This document shows, in pieces, positions 44,784 to 52,692 of a stretch of DNA of 64,000 bases. Numbering within the stretch: the stretch's first letter is position 1; the number at the start of each line of letters is the position of its first letter. This DNA is from Thermotogota bacterium (GTDB taxonomy: Bacteria; Thermotogota; Thermotogae; Thermotogales; DSM-5069). The notes beneath the pieces were generated by a model. The model worked only from the letters and a program-made list of their open reading frames with translations. It was not told the origin of the DNA and did not search any database. A program made the translations under genes and the position numbers. Location: the NCBI GenBank assembly GCA_029551145.1, contig JAKPGA010000012.1, positions 1 to 64,000 on the forward strand, written 5' to 3'.

Positions 44784-45924
44784 GGCCTACTCTCAGGTAT
44801 ATCTTTCCATTGAGTGAATACTCAGCACCGATGAGTATGAAAAACATTTGGTTTACCTTGATTTGGCCGTCGCACCAGAAGGATATGTCATCGTTGTTGT
44901 ACGCTCCGAGTGTGATATTGAAACCTTCAAAATCAAGCTCAGCACCAACCTTCCAGGACGGAGTGACAAATTTCAGTTCATCTATGAGCAATTTGAAAGG
45001 ATAGAACTCTGCGAAAAGGGTAAGAACATCAGAAAGCCTTGAATAGTCAGAAGCACCAAGTGCCAAATAGAATCCTTCGTCATAGATGAATCTTATCCCT
45101 GCTCGGAGTCCTTCCTTTCCCACCGAACTCTCTACTCCAACCATAAAACTGAAAGGCACCAGGATCAACTTTGACTGAAATGAGAGTGAATCCAAAACCC
45201 ATATCGATGCACCTATTTCACCACCAAAATCCATGAAATCTGTCGTGACAAGAGCATATATCTCGCTTGTTTTGTTCACAGCAGGCTCAAAGAGATTTGA
45301 CAGTTCATCCATGCTTCCGATCATAAAGACATTCTCTTTTGGCAACTCACTGAGAAAGGACGCTCTTGCATAAATGGCGAAGTATCTTATGCTGTCCTGC
45401 GTTTTCGTCGTCACCAGGCAGATCGGTGCAAAATCCTGACCTACCCACAGTTCGTTATCGAAGACAGTCGGACTGTATGGATCTGAGATGACTATCTTTG
45501 TGGATACTTTTCCATCGGTGATGTTCAAAGGTGTCAGTTGAACCTTGATGCCAGTCCCGGTTGTTGTGCCGGTTCTCAAAGACAATTCCTCAGATCCAAC
45601 ATAGAGTACCGCGGATTTCCCAAGCAAGGTTGACACCCAAGGTCTTGAAGAGGTTTTTTCTTTTTCCTGTCTTGTTCCCACATCAAATGTAGTTGTGATA
45701 AAAGGTATCTTCACCAAGAGTTCCATCACAGAAGGGTCATAGGTTATGCGAAAATCGAAAGCAGAGAGATCCGGTTTGTCTATGTGCAATTCTTTGAGTC
45801 CGAGTTTGCTTGTTAGTTCATCACTCAGTTGAAAAATTTCAAGCTGGTAGATCACAATAGTTTGCTGCGCAAAAGCAAAAAAGCACACCAGAACAAAAAG
45901 AAAGATGAGTATTGTTTTTCTCAT
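44767..45924 (-). CDS. Secreted barrel-like protein, last gene of the secretin operon
   Basis: About 385 residues with a signal peptide (about 1-20, FFAFAQQ). The second half is a series of strands with alternating residues (FGGEIGASIWVLDSLSFQ, GLRAGIRFIYDEGFYLALGA, WKVGAELDFEGFNITLGAY) and the chain ends in Phe (LRVGLSFEF), like an outer-membrane barrel. The first half may be periplasmic or surface. I do not recognise a family. It starts 13 bases after the secretin stop; TTG 45930 is an alternative start. Confidence 0.75.
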   Translation of the reverse strand: MRKTILIFLFVLVCFFAFAQQTIVIYQLEIFQLSDELTSKLGLKELHIDKPDLSAFDFRITYDPSVMELLVKIPFITTTFDVGTRQEKEKTSSRPWVSTLLGKSAVLYVGSEELSLRTGTTTGTGIKVQLTPLNITDGKVSTKIVISDPYSPTVFDNELWVGQDFAPICLVTTKTQDSIRYFAIYARASFLSELPKENVFMIGSMDELSNLFEPAVNKTSEIYALVTTDFMDFGGEIGASIWVLDSLSFQSKLILVPFSFMVGVESSVGKEGLRAGIRFIYDEGFYLALGASDYSRLSDVLTLFAEFYPFKLLIDELKFVTPSWKVGAELDFEGFNITLGAYNNDDISFWCDGQIKVNQMFFILIGAEYSLNGKIYLRVGLSFEF

Positions 45925-45937
45925 CTTCAACACTTCC

Positions 45938-47095
45938 TCATAAGATCTCTGCGCTCAAAAATATCACAAGCTCTCTTTTGTTTTCACTATCTGACTTGAC
46001 ACCGAAAAGATACCTTAAGAGTGGTATGCTCCCGAAAAACGGAAATCCTGCATAGGAGTCAGATGACTGTTCAACGGTGAGGCCGCTTATCACAACCGTT
46101 TGCCCACTTTGTATACAAAGTGTGGTGGACAGTTCACTTCTCTTTGTTGAAAGAGAACTGCTTGTCTGTGCTGTTGTAAAATGACTCACAGTTGGTGCAA
46201 TCGCAATTTCAAGTTCATTATTCCCAACCACTCTTGTTGTAATGTCAAGGCCGACTCCGACATCGACGGTCTGAGTTGTCGCGGTCCCGCCCTCCGGCTG
46301 AATGATTATTATTTCCCTTTGCCCCACAAACAGCCTTGCTGGCTTGTTCTCCTGAACGATGATCCACGGGTCTGCCTTTATGGTTGCCTTACGTTGTTCC
46401 TCAAGAGCCTGTATTCTCGCAACAATCGTTCCGAAGACATCTGTCTGAACCGATAATACCCCAGATACCAGTCCCAAAATCGCGGTCCAGTCTTCCTTAA
46501 CCTGCTGATTTGCCCCAAAGGTGTAACCGAGTTGATCCAGTCCAAGGTCCATCATTGCATCCTTTGAGACCTCTGTTACAACGACACTTATTTTAACCTG
46601 CTTCGGTGGTACATCTATCTTTTTGAGATCTTCCTCGAATCTTTCTATGATTTGTTCTGGTGCCGTTATGGTGATCAGATTGTTCTGAGTATCGATTTTC
46701 ACAAACGGCTCATAGAATGAAGGCAGCAGATTTTTGATCGCATCAACTTGCAGGTAATTTGGTTTTATCGTCTTGGTCTGCGCGAGGTATCTGAAAGCCG
46801 GGTTTTTCGGATCCGGTGCACCGACGAAATAGAACCCATCTACTTTTATAAAGGTGTACCCACCGGGCATCAGAATCATTCTCAGCGCCTTTTCCAAAGG
46901 TACTTCATTGAGCTCGATCGTGACAAAGCCACTCACCGTCGTGTCTGCAATGATCGGAATACCAGTCTGAGCGGCAATATCAGAGAGTGCGTCTAAGATG
47001 TAAGTGTCCTGGAAGAAATTAGAAACCAGTGGTTCTTCACCCCCGAAAGCCAGCAAAACAAGTAAAATCACAGCTATGGCAAACAGTTTTCTCAT
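45938..47095 (-). CDS. Short stand-alone secretin (GspD/PilQ superfamily)
   Basis: A 385-residue outer-membrane pore protein. After a signal peptide (1-18) come an STN/N0-like domain (about 22-95, ILDALSDIAAQTGIPIIADT and KALRMILMPGGYTFIKVDGF), one N1-type ring domain (about 105-165, LQVDAIKNLLPSFYEPFVKI, LITITAPEQIIERF) and the secretin core (about 165-385) with GLDITTRVVGNNELEIAIAP and AGFPFFGSIPLLRYLFGV, the end motif. It is shorter than most GspD/PilQ proteins because it has only one N1 domain. No ATPase, pilin or inner-membrane secretion gene is nearby. Confidence 0.9.
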   Translation of the reverse strand: MRKLFAIAVILLVLLAFGGEEPLVSNFFQDTYILDALSDIAAQTGIPIIADTTVSGFVTIELNEVPLEKALRMILMPGGYTFIKVDGFYFVGAPDPKNPAFRYLAQTKTIKPNYLQVDAIKNLLPSFYEPFVKIDTQNNLITITAPEQIIERFEEDLKKIDVPPKQVKISVVVTEVSKDAMMDLGLDQLGYTFGANQQVKEDWTAILGLVSGVLSVQTDVFGTIVARIQALEEQRKATIKADPWIIVQENKPARLFVGQREIIIIQPEGGTATTQTVDVGVGLDITTRVVGNNELEIAIAPTVSHFTTAQTSSSLSTKRSELSTTLCIQSGQTVVISGLTVEQSSDSYAGFPFFGSIPLLRYLFGVKSDSENKRELVIFLSAEIL

Positions 47096-48729
47096 TGCCC
47101 CTCTCCCCCTTCTATCTTAATTGTTCTCTTGATTAACAACGGTTCCACACCGCCAAAATCAATTCTCGCTACTATATCGTATTCACCAGGTTCAAGCTTA
47201 ATTGGCATCGTAACACCGAAAAGCCTCTCAGTTTTCGGTAACACAGGTGTTTCCTCAGTATAAGAGGCACTGGCAAGCCTCTGTGTCGTGGCTGGCAGTA
47301 TAATTCCACTGGGTTCTTCTTTTGGAGGTATTCGTTTTTCTACACCAATTGTTATCGAGGGTAACAAATGTATAGTGCCATCATTTCTGATAATCAGATC
47401 GATGTCCAAACCATTCTCTGTTAACTTGATGAGTTCAAAATCCGCCAAAATCTTTTTCACAATTGTGTCGTCCGCTCCAACATAAACCAACAAATTAGCG
47501 CCGAATTCGGTTCTTACATCCACGGTGGCAGATGAAAAGGCTATATCAAAGTAGTAACCACCCAGCATATCCTTTGGTGGGTTCGCCGTTATTCTGATTC
47601 TTCTACTCTGATTCGGCTTGAGCTGGAACGAACCGGGATTAACCTCTACCCAATCAGGTGCCTTTGCTCTTTCCTCTGCAGGGACAAGCTCTCCGTAGAC
47701 GTCGTATTCAAGAGGATAAATGGAAGCAGTTATATTCGCAGTTTGCTGACCCCGGTTTGTGATTTCGACGGTGGTGCTCCTGAAGGTCCCTGGCAGTACC
47801 TTGAGCTCGATATTTCCAGGATCAACATAGAACATGGGAGCTTCACCGACTTTGGCTTGAGAAATCTTTGCCCCCGTTTCTTCGATTGTGAATTCAGTCT
47901 CTATCATTGCAGGTCTATGACCCCCGTAGTAAACTACTCCTTTTGCCACGTAGGTACCTGCTGGGAACTGCTTTAGAGTTATACTTCTAATTTTCACTTT
48001 CGCATCTGGCAGGATAACACCCCTACCTGCCCCGAGCGGAATTTTGGAGATTGTTCTTCCTTCCTTCGTCTTTATCGTCAGTTCACCAGTGACCTCGATG
48101 TGTATGTTGCTTTTGTTCCAAACTGTGACACTGAACACATTCGCATCGTCGCCCACTGTCTGTTTTATTTCAGCCAAAGATGGGATTTCACCTATCTTCT
48201 GGACCTCGATCTGGGTTGCGTATGCCTCCATTTTCTTGCGCCCAGCTTCCACCGACAACTCGAGATAGCTCGGTAACTGGAATTGAAACTGAGCGGCAAT
48301 TCCCATAGCTTCAGGCATCACCTCTGGTTTTTGTGAAGGCGGGACGATTCTGAAGACAATCGCAGCGTATCTACCTCCAACCGTACCTCTTGGAACATTC
48401 ACCTCGACCGTTACTACCTGTCCACCTGCTGGCTGAAGCGTGAAGTTGGTTGGAGTGACCTTTACCCATTTTGCAGCTGAATACAAAGTTGTTCCTGCTT
48501 CGGCAATGTTGTAATTTCCCTCTATGTCCTGCACAACATCTGCGACCACTACCTCTATACCAACCGAGTTGAATTCGTCTGCATTTTCAAGGAATATGTT
48601 GTAACTGAACTTATCACCCTGCGAAACTGTCTTTGTCACAACCAACGGATCGAGTCTCAAGCTGAATGACCCCTGTGAAACAGCCAAGTTCGCCAACAAA
48701 ATCAGAAGAATGACTGTCATCTTTTTCAA
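47092..48729 (-). CDS. Large periplasmic protein with Ig-like/DUF916-like repeats
   Basis: About 545 residues with a signal peptide (1-19, NLAVSQG). Two tandem beta-sandwich units of the same kind are visible: SFSLRLDPLVVTKTVSQGDK ... WVKVTPTNFTLQPAGGQVVT ... GGRYAAIVF, and again FYVDPGNIELKVLPGTFRST ... WVEVNPGSFQLKPNQSRRIR ... GGYYFDIAF. The layout recalls DUF916/NEW3-type Ig-like proteins. No C-terminal anchor helix is seen. TTG 48729 is preferred, with AAGGGG 8 bases upstream. Its stop overlaps the secretin ATG, so the two are coupled. Confidence 0.78.
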   Translation of the reverse strand: MKKMTVILLILLANLAVSQGSFSLRLDPLVVTKTVSQGDKFSYNIFLENADEFNSVGIEVVVADVVQDIEGNYNIAEAGTTLYSAAKWVKVTPTNFTLQPAGGQVVTVEVNVPRGTVGGRYAAIVFRIVPPSQKPEVMPEAMGIAAQFQFQLPSYLELSVEAGRKKMEAYATQIEVQKIGEIPSLAEIKQTVGDDANVFSVTVWNKSNIHIEVTGELTIKTKEGRTISKIPLGAGRGVILPDAKVKIRSITLKQFPAGTYVAKGVVYYGGHRPAMIETEFTIEETGAKISQAKVGEAPMFYVDPGNIELKVLPGTFRSTTVEITNRGQQTANITASIYPLEYDVYGELVPAEERAKAPDWVEVNPGSFQLKPNQSRRIRITANPPKDMLGGYYFDIAFSSATVDVRTEFGANLLVYVGADDTIVKKILADFELIKLTENGLDIDLIIRNDGTIHLLPSITIGVEKRIPPKEEPSGIILPATTQRLASASYTEETPVLPKTERLFGVTMPIKLEPGEYDIVARIDFGGVEPLLIKRTIKIEGGEGQ

Positions 48730-48763
48730 GGTACTCACCCCTTATTGTCTTCTCTCTTAAAAA

Positions 48764-48787
48764 CAGTAGGGGGATAACCCCCTACTG
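48764..48787 (-). terminator. Terminator inside the secretin operon
   Basis: CAGTAGGGGG, loop ATAA, CCCCCTACTG: a 10-bp stem followed on the minus strand by TTTTTAAG. It separates the two secreted-protein genes from the Ig-like, secretin and barrel genes. Only about 35 bases remain before the 48729 start, with no room for a full promoter, so downstream genes would depend on read-through. Confidence 0.85.
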
Positions 48788-48831
48788 CGTCTCACAACTT
48801 TGCTTGAAGCCACCCAATCATTGTTTTTCAA

Positions 48832-49494
48832 TTAAAAGTTAAATCCACCTGTAGCTGGGTCAATCCAAGGTTTAATTCTCTGGAGTGTGATCGTTACAGT
48901 GCCTCTTCCAATATAGTTGCAAGCAGAGTTGCAGTTCACAACTTGAATCATGTTCCACAGTTTTCTTGAAATACCTCCGTGTAGATCTGCACTGTCTGGT
49001 ATGAAAATTCTTGCTTGATTCAACTGTTCTGCTGATACCATTTCTTCAATATCCTCTGGGAGATTACCTAAGCCATAGCCGTACCAAGCATCAACGGTGT
49101 CTTTCACATGGCTGAAGGTAGCTGCATAAGTCGGACTCTCAAAACCACTGAAGCTTATGACAATTTCTCCGTTGCTCTGGATGAAGAAGCTGATGCAGTC
49201 AGTTATATACTTTCCAGGTTTTCTGACATACCATGTCCATTTTGTTCCATCAAGCTGCCAGTTAATCCATTGTGCTACCTGAACCTCTGTCTCAATGTCC
49301 ACTGTCCAGTTCTGCTTGTTGCAAGAACCATTTGCTGCACCAGATTTGTATGCCCTTGCCTCTGCAAATGGATCTGTCATGCTCAGCGTTACCCATTCAC
49401 CTTCAACATCTTTCCAAACTGTTAATTGCGATGCACCAAAGATTGTGAGAGCAAAAGCTACGGTTAAGATCAGTAAAAGAACCACCTTTTTCAT
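48832..49494 (-). CDS. Secreted protein of unknown function, paralogue of the 49529-50593 product
   Basis: A 220-residue protein with a signal peptide (1-20, MKKVVLLLILTVAFALTIFG). The mature part begins SQLTVWKDVEGEWV and includes WYVRKPGKYITDCISFFIQS, EEMVSAEQLNQ and GTVTITLQRIKPWIDP, each of which has a counterpart in the upstream gene product. Several cysteines (NGSCNKQ, VVNCNSACNY) suggest disulfides or surface exposure. No named domain. GGAGGG precedes ATG 49494. A terminator follows its stop by about 45 bases. Confidence 0.75.
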   Translation of the reverse strand: MKKVVLLLILTVAFALTIFGASQLTVWKDVEGEWVTLSMTDPFAEARAYKSGAANGSCNKQNWTVDIETEVQVAQWINWQLDGTKWTWYVRKPGKYITDCISFFIQSNGEIVISFSGFESPTYAATFSHVKDTVDAWYGYGLGNLPEDIEEMVSAEQLNQARIFIPDSADLHGGISRKLWNMIQVVNCNSACNYIGRGTVTITLQRIKPWIDPATGGFNF

Positions 49495-49528
49495 GTGAAG
49501 ATCCCTCCTTCTAACCCCTTGACAGAAA

Positions 49529-50593
49529 TCATTTTCTGTCAACGTATGCCTTTGTGTTTTGAAGAGTGAAAGTTATTGTGCCCACGTTCTTGTAAATACC
49601 TGACGACTGAGTTTTCAGATCTACAAGCTGGTAGAAATTCAAAGATGATGAACCGGAACTCAGTGTCAAAACCATGCTGTTAAGACTCTGAGCTGTTATC
49701 CATTCAAAGTTACTTGGAAGATCATCACTTATCGTGTAGAAAACATCTATCTTTTCAACCCCTATCCCCCCTTGTGGTTGAAGGTTATCGAAGTTGCTGA
49801 ATGTGACAACAACAGGGTATGAACTGTTCACGCTTACTTCAAAGGCGTTAGTGGTGTACTTTCCAGGCTTTCTTATGTACCAGAGGCTACCCGTATTCGA
49901 GATCGTTACACACATATCTGAGGGAGGTTCACCTCCAGCCCACGCAGTCTCTTGCTGATTGCCTTTTTTCACTGAAAGATGAAGAAGTATGTATATTTTT
50001 TGACCAACCTGAGGGCATCTGTTCAGGTATGCGATCACATATTCATCTTCGCTAACAGCTGGGTTGTAGGTGCGTTTGTAAGGAAATTGACCTGGATTCT
50101 GATTGCCCGTTGGCTTTTGGTTGTCTATTTTCAGCTGTGACTGTTCCGCAAGCCATCCACCGATCAACTCAAACTTGATATGAATGTTTGAGTTGTCATT
50201 CCAAACGGTCGTGGTACCAATGTTGTAATTCTGACCAGCTATAACACCGTAATAACTCTTAGTTGTATTGTCCTTGATCTGGTATTCTATGTAGTAGTAC
50301 CACTGTGCTTTTGTCGTAACGGAACTTGAGGATTGTGTGTTCAAGCTATTGGACGGCTGAACAACAATTGTGCCGTTTATCCCCAAAGAAACAGATGAGT
50401 TCGACGTACCACTAAGCGGGGAAGAGATTACAACAACTTCTGATATATCTTGACTCACTCTTTGCCAAAGACCAGTTTCTGGATTGTATCTGTAAACTTT
50501 TGGGGAATAGGAAAGTGCGACTGTGGTTATGAGAATGAATAAGACCATTATCAACTCTCTAAATATCACCTTATCACTTAGAAATCTATCCAC
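49529..50593 (-). CDS. Secreted protein of unknown function, paralogue of the 48832-49494 product
   Basis: About 354 residues: an N-terminal hydrophobic segment (FRELIMVLFILITTVALSYS) followed by VYRYNPETGLWQRV, a Ser/Thr/Asn-rich stretch (about 55-95) and a C-terminal domain with WYIRKPGKYTTNAFEVSVNS, DVFYTISDDLPSNFEWITAQ and GTITFTLQNTKAYVD. The C-terminal third and the first mature residues are clearly related to the next gene's product. First gene of the operon. GTG 50593 is preferred to ATG 50599 by ribosome-site spacing. Possibly cargo or a surface component of the secretin system. Confidence 0.72.
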   Translation of the reverse strand: MDRFLSDKVIFRELIMVLFILITTVALSYSPKVYRYNPETGLWQRVSQDISEVVVISSPLSGTSNSSVSLGINGTIVVQPSNSLNTQSSSSVTTKAQWYYYIEYQIKDNTTKSYYGVIAGQNYNIGTTTVWNDNSNIHIKFELIGGWLAEQSQLKIDNQKPTGNQNPGQFPYKRTYNPAVSEDEYVIAYLNRCPQVGQKIYILLHLSVKKGNQQETAWAGGEPPSDMCVTISNTGSLWYIRKPGKYTTNAFEVSVNSSYPVVVTFSNFDNLQPQGGIGVEKIDVFYTISDDLPSNFEWITAQSLNSMVLTLSSGSSSLNFYQLVDLKTQSSGIYKNVGTITFTLQNTKAYVDRK

Positions 50594-50695
50594 CCCCATA
50601 ACCTCCTGGCATAAACTCTACCAAGAGTCTTGAAAACCTGTTGATAAACTCCTGATAATCTGCTAAAAATATACTCAAAATATGCTGAAAGACGC

Positions 50696-50716
50696 AGGGC
50701 GAGCAGAGCTCGCCCT
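50696..50716 (-). terminator. Hairpin after trpB2, probable terminator
   Basis: AGGGCGAGC, loop AGA, GCTCGCCCT lies 12 bases after the trpB2 stop on the minus strand. The 9-bp GC-rich stem is strong, but the tail (GCGTCTTTC) is only weakly T-rich, so efficiency is uncertain. Confidence 0.6.
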
Positions 50717-50728
50717 AAAAGGAGGGAA

Positions 50729-51997
50729 TTACACGTAAGCAGTCAGGTCAAACAATCCGTGGCCACTGAGGTTGAAAACGATTACCTTTTGTAGTTTTTC
50801 TTGCTTTGCCTTCTGAGCTTCTCTGATCGCGCCAGCGATCGCGTAAGAACTTTCTGGTGCCGGTACAATGCCCTCTAAGCGTGCAAATAACTTTGCTGCC
50901 TGAAAGACTTCGTCCTGATCCAATGCTATTGCTTGCACAAGGTTTTCTTTCACTAATCTCGAAACTATTGGTGCAGCTCCATGATATCGCAAGCCGCCAG
51001 CATGAATCTTTGGTGGTATGAAATCCTTACCCAATGTATACATCTTCAACAAAGGAGTCATGCCCGCTGTATCGCCGTAATCATACTCATACCGGCCTTG
51101 AGTCAATGATGGGCAAGCAGTCGGTTCACAGGCGAGAAGCTTGATATCCTTTCCGCTCAGCTTGTCTGGGATGAACGGCAGGATGGTGCCACCGAAATTC
51201 GAGCCGCCACCGTGACATCCTATCACCACATCGGGTTTTTCATTCAAAACCGCCAGCTGTTTCTTGATTTCCAAACCTATCACCGTTTGATGCAGAAGCA
51301 CATGGTTGAGCACACTTCCAAGGGAGTATTTTGTCTTCGAATCTGAAAGGGCAACTTCAATTGCCTCGCTTATCGCTATGCCAAGACTTCCTGGCATGTC
51401 ACCATTCTTCTCAAGCAAGGATTTACCAAACTTTGTTCGATCGCTCGGGCTTGGCACAACATCCCCACCGAAAAGTTTCATCAAATACTTGCGCATGGGT
51501 TTTTGTTCGTAACTAATCTTCACCATGAAAACATTCACCTTTAGACCAAACTTTGTTCCCGAGTAGCACAGCGCGCTACCCCATTGACCAGCCCCGGTCT
51601 CTGTGACAAGCCTTTCTGTACCAGCGATTTTGTTGTAGTAAGCTTGTGCGAGAGCAGTGTTCGTCTTATGACTACCCGTTGGGCTTGCACCTTCATACTT
51701 GTAATAGATCCTTGCCGGCGTTTGCAGAAACTGTTCCAAGTAGCTTGCCCTGAATAAGGGCGTGGGCCTGAAGACAGCGTATTCTTCAAGAACTGGTTCT
51801 GGAATCGGAATTTCTCGCCTATCGCTCACCTCTTGTTCGATCAAAGGCAGGGGAAAGATAGCAGCAAGCGCGTCGGGCGAGATAGGTTGTCTTGTCTTTG
51901 GATCAAGCGGAGGATCCAGTTTGAACGGAAGATCTGCCAAAACATTGTACCAGTACCTTGGAATCTCATTAACCTTCAAATCCACCCTGATTCTCAT
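50729..51997 (-). CDS. trpB2: Tryptophan synthase beta chain, TrpB2 (long) type
   Basis: A 422-residue PLP enzyme joining indole and serine to give tryptophan. GSHKTN (with the PLP Lys) at about 107-112, [16 protein letters not shown], the phosphate loop [11 protein letters not shown] and the C-terminal NLSGHG are all present. The extended N-terminus ([20 protein letters not shown]) and overall length mark the TrpB2 class, which often lacks a TrpA partner; T. maritima TM0539 is the example known. AGGAGGTGG precedes ATG 51997. It is preceded by a leader that reads as a tryptophan attenuator (52021-52219), and no trpA is adjacent. Confidence 0.95.
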   Translation of the reverse strand: MRIRVDLKVNEIPRYWYNVLADLPFKLDPPLDPKTRQPISPDALAAIFPLPLIEQEVSDRREIPIPEPVLEEYAVFRPTPLFRASYLEQFLQTPARIYYKYEGASPTGSHKTNTALAQAYYNKIAGTERLVTETGAGQWGSALCYSGTKFGLKVNVFMVKISYEQKPMRKYLMKLFGGDVVPSPSDRTKFGKSLLEKNGDMPGSLGIAISEAIEVALSDSKTKYSLGSVLNHVLLHQTVIGLEIKKQLAVLNEKPDVVIGCHGGGSNFGGTILPFIPDKLSGKDIKLLACEPTACPSLTQGRYEYDYGDTAGMTPLLKMYTLGKDFIPPKIHAGGLRYHGAAPIVSRLVKENLVQAIALDQDEVFQAAKLFARLEGIVPAPESSYAIAGAIREAQKAKQEKLQKVIVFNLSGHGLFDLTAYV

Positions 51998-52020
51998 AAA
52001 GCCACCTCCTGATGATATCA

Positions 52021-52055
52021 AAATAAAAAGGGGCTCTCTTTGTTAAGAGAGCCCC
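52021..52055 (-). terminator. Attenuator terminator (3:4 hairpin) in the trpB2 leader
   Basis: GGGGCTCTCTT (52030-52040) and AAGAGAGCCCC (52045-52055) form a perfect 11-bp stem with a 4-base loop, followed on the minus strand by TTTTTATTT (52021-52029). It lies 24 bases before the trpB2 start, so it would end transcription before the gene. Confidence 0.93.
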
Positions 52056-52112
52056 AATTCGGTGTGACAAAACAAAAAGTGGTACTACCCCACCGAATCG
52101 GGGCAGTACCAC
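52052..52112 (-). promoter_or_regulatory. Mutually exclusive 1:2 and 2:3 (antiterminator) structures of the trp attenuator
   Basis: The 1:2 hairpin pairs 52079-52086 with 52105-52112 and 52088-52091 with 52100-52103. The alternative 2:3 structure pairs 52091-52103 with 52052-52064 over 13 base pairs (one G-U), which takes up the CCCC side of the terminator stem at 52052-52055. The two forms share 52091-52103, so only one can exist at a time. The Trp codons overlap the 1:2 arm, as in classic attenuators. Confidence 0.85.
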
Positions 52113-52168
52113 CACCATTGATTGTTAGAAACTGTAGCGTTGCTGGATACTCTGAACAACCTTCTCAA
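52085..52168 (-). CDS. trpL: TrpL-type leader peptide with three consecutive Trp codons
   Basis: TTG 52168, 9 bases after AAGGAG, opens a 27-codon reading frame ending TAG at 52085-52087. The peptide is MRRLFRVSSNATVSNN then QWWWYCPDSVG. The three TGG codons at 52109-52117 lie in the 5' arm of the 1:2 hairpin, and the stop codon lies in its 3' arm. Trp is otherwise very rare, so a triple run in a short leader directly before a tryptophan synthase gene is hard to explain by chance. A ribosome stalled there would free 52091-52103 to form the antiterminator. Confidence 0.88.
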   Translation of the reverse strand: MRRLFRVSSNATVSNNQWWWYCPDSVG

Positions 52169-52190
52169 TTCATTGCACTCCTTTTAAAAT

Positions 52191-52219
52191 ACTTTACACC
52201 TAAGATAACACAAAGTCAA
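52191..52219 (-). promoter_or_regulatory. Promoter of the trpL-trpB2 transcript
   Basis: TTGACT (52214-52219), 17 bases, TAAAGT (52191-52196) on the minus strand. The transcript would start near 52184, immediately before the leader-peptide ribosome site AAGGAG (52178-52183). Confidence 0.75.
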
Positions 52220-52692
52220 GAGGTTTTAAGAGATGCTTTTTCATGGTTTACCAGACTGAGCCTTGATCACATTCTTCTGTTTTTCTTTTGTACAATTCCC
52301 AATCAAGTTTCACTGATTCTATCGTATTTTCTTCATCGACAAGCTGCCTTCGAACGACGCTCTTCACAGTGAACCATTGTTCCAAAACACGATTAAGCAC
52401 GCTTCTAAGGACCATCATCACAGCTTAGACCAATGCCAATGTACGATGGTTCCGTTCGATTAGGTTCCTGGGCAAGCTTGTCCAATATATATAATACGAA
52501 TTTCGTACAGAACGAAAAACAATCAATTCAGCATGAGAACTATGAAAGAACACATTTTGTGAGATCTTTCCGCTATTGACCATCATTATGGAACTTATCT
52601 GTGTCTAACAATCACCTTGTGATTCTCTCCAGCCTAAATGGTGGTAAAATTCAGATGGTACTATAAGCGAACAATGAAGAGGTGACGAAGCC
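52220..52692. other. Intergenic region between trpL and the S9 peptidase gene
   Basis: AT-rich non-coding DNA. A palindrome TACGAA-T-TTCGTA (52495-52507) follows a TATATAAT stretch and could be an operator, but no good -35 box matches it in either direction. A poor TATAAG box near 52660 may belong to the peptidase gene. I see no gene or RNA. Confidence 0.4.
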
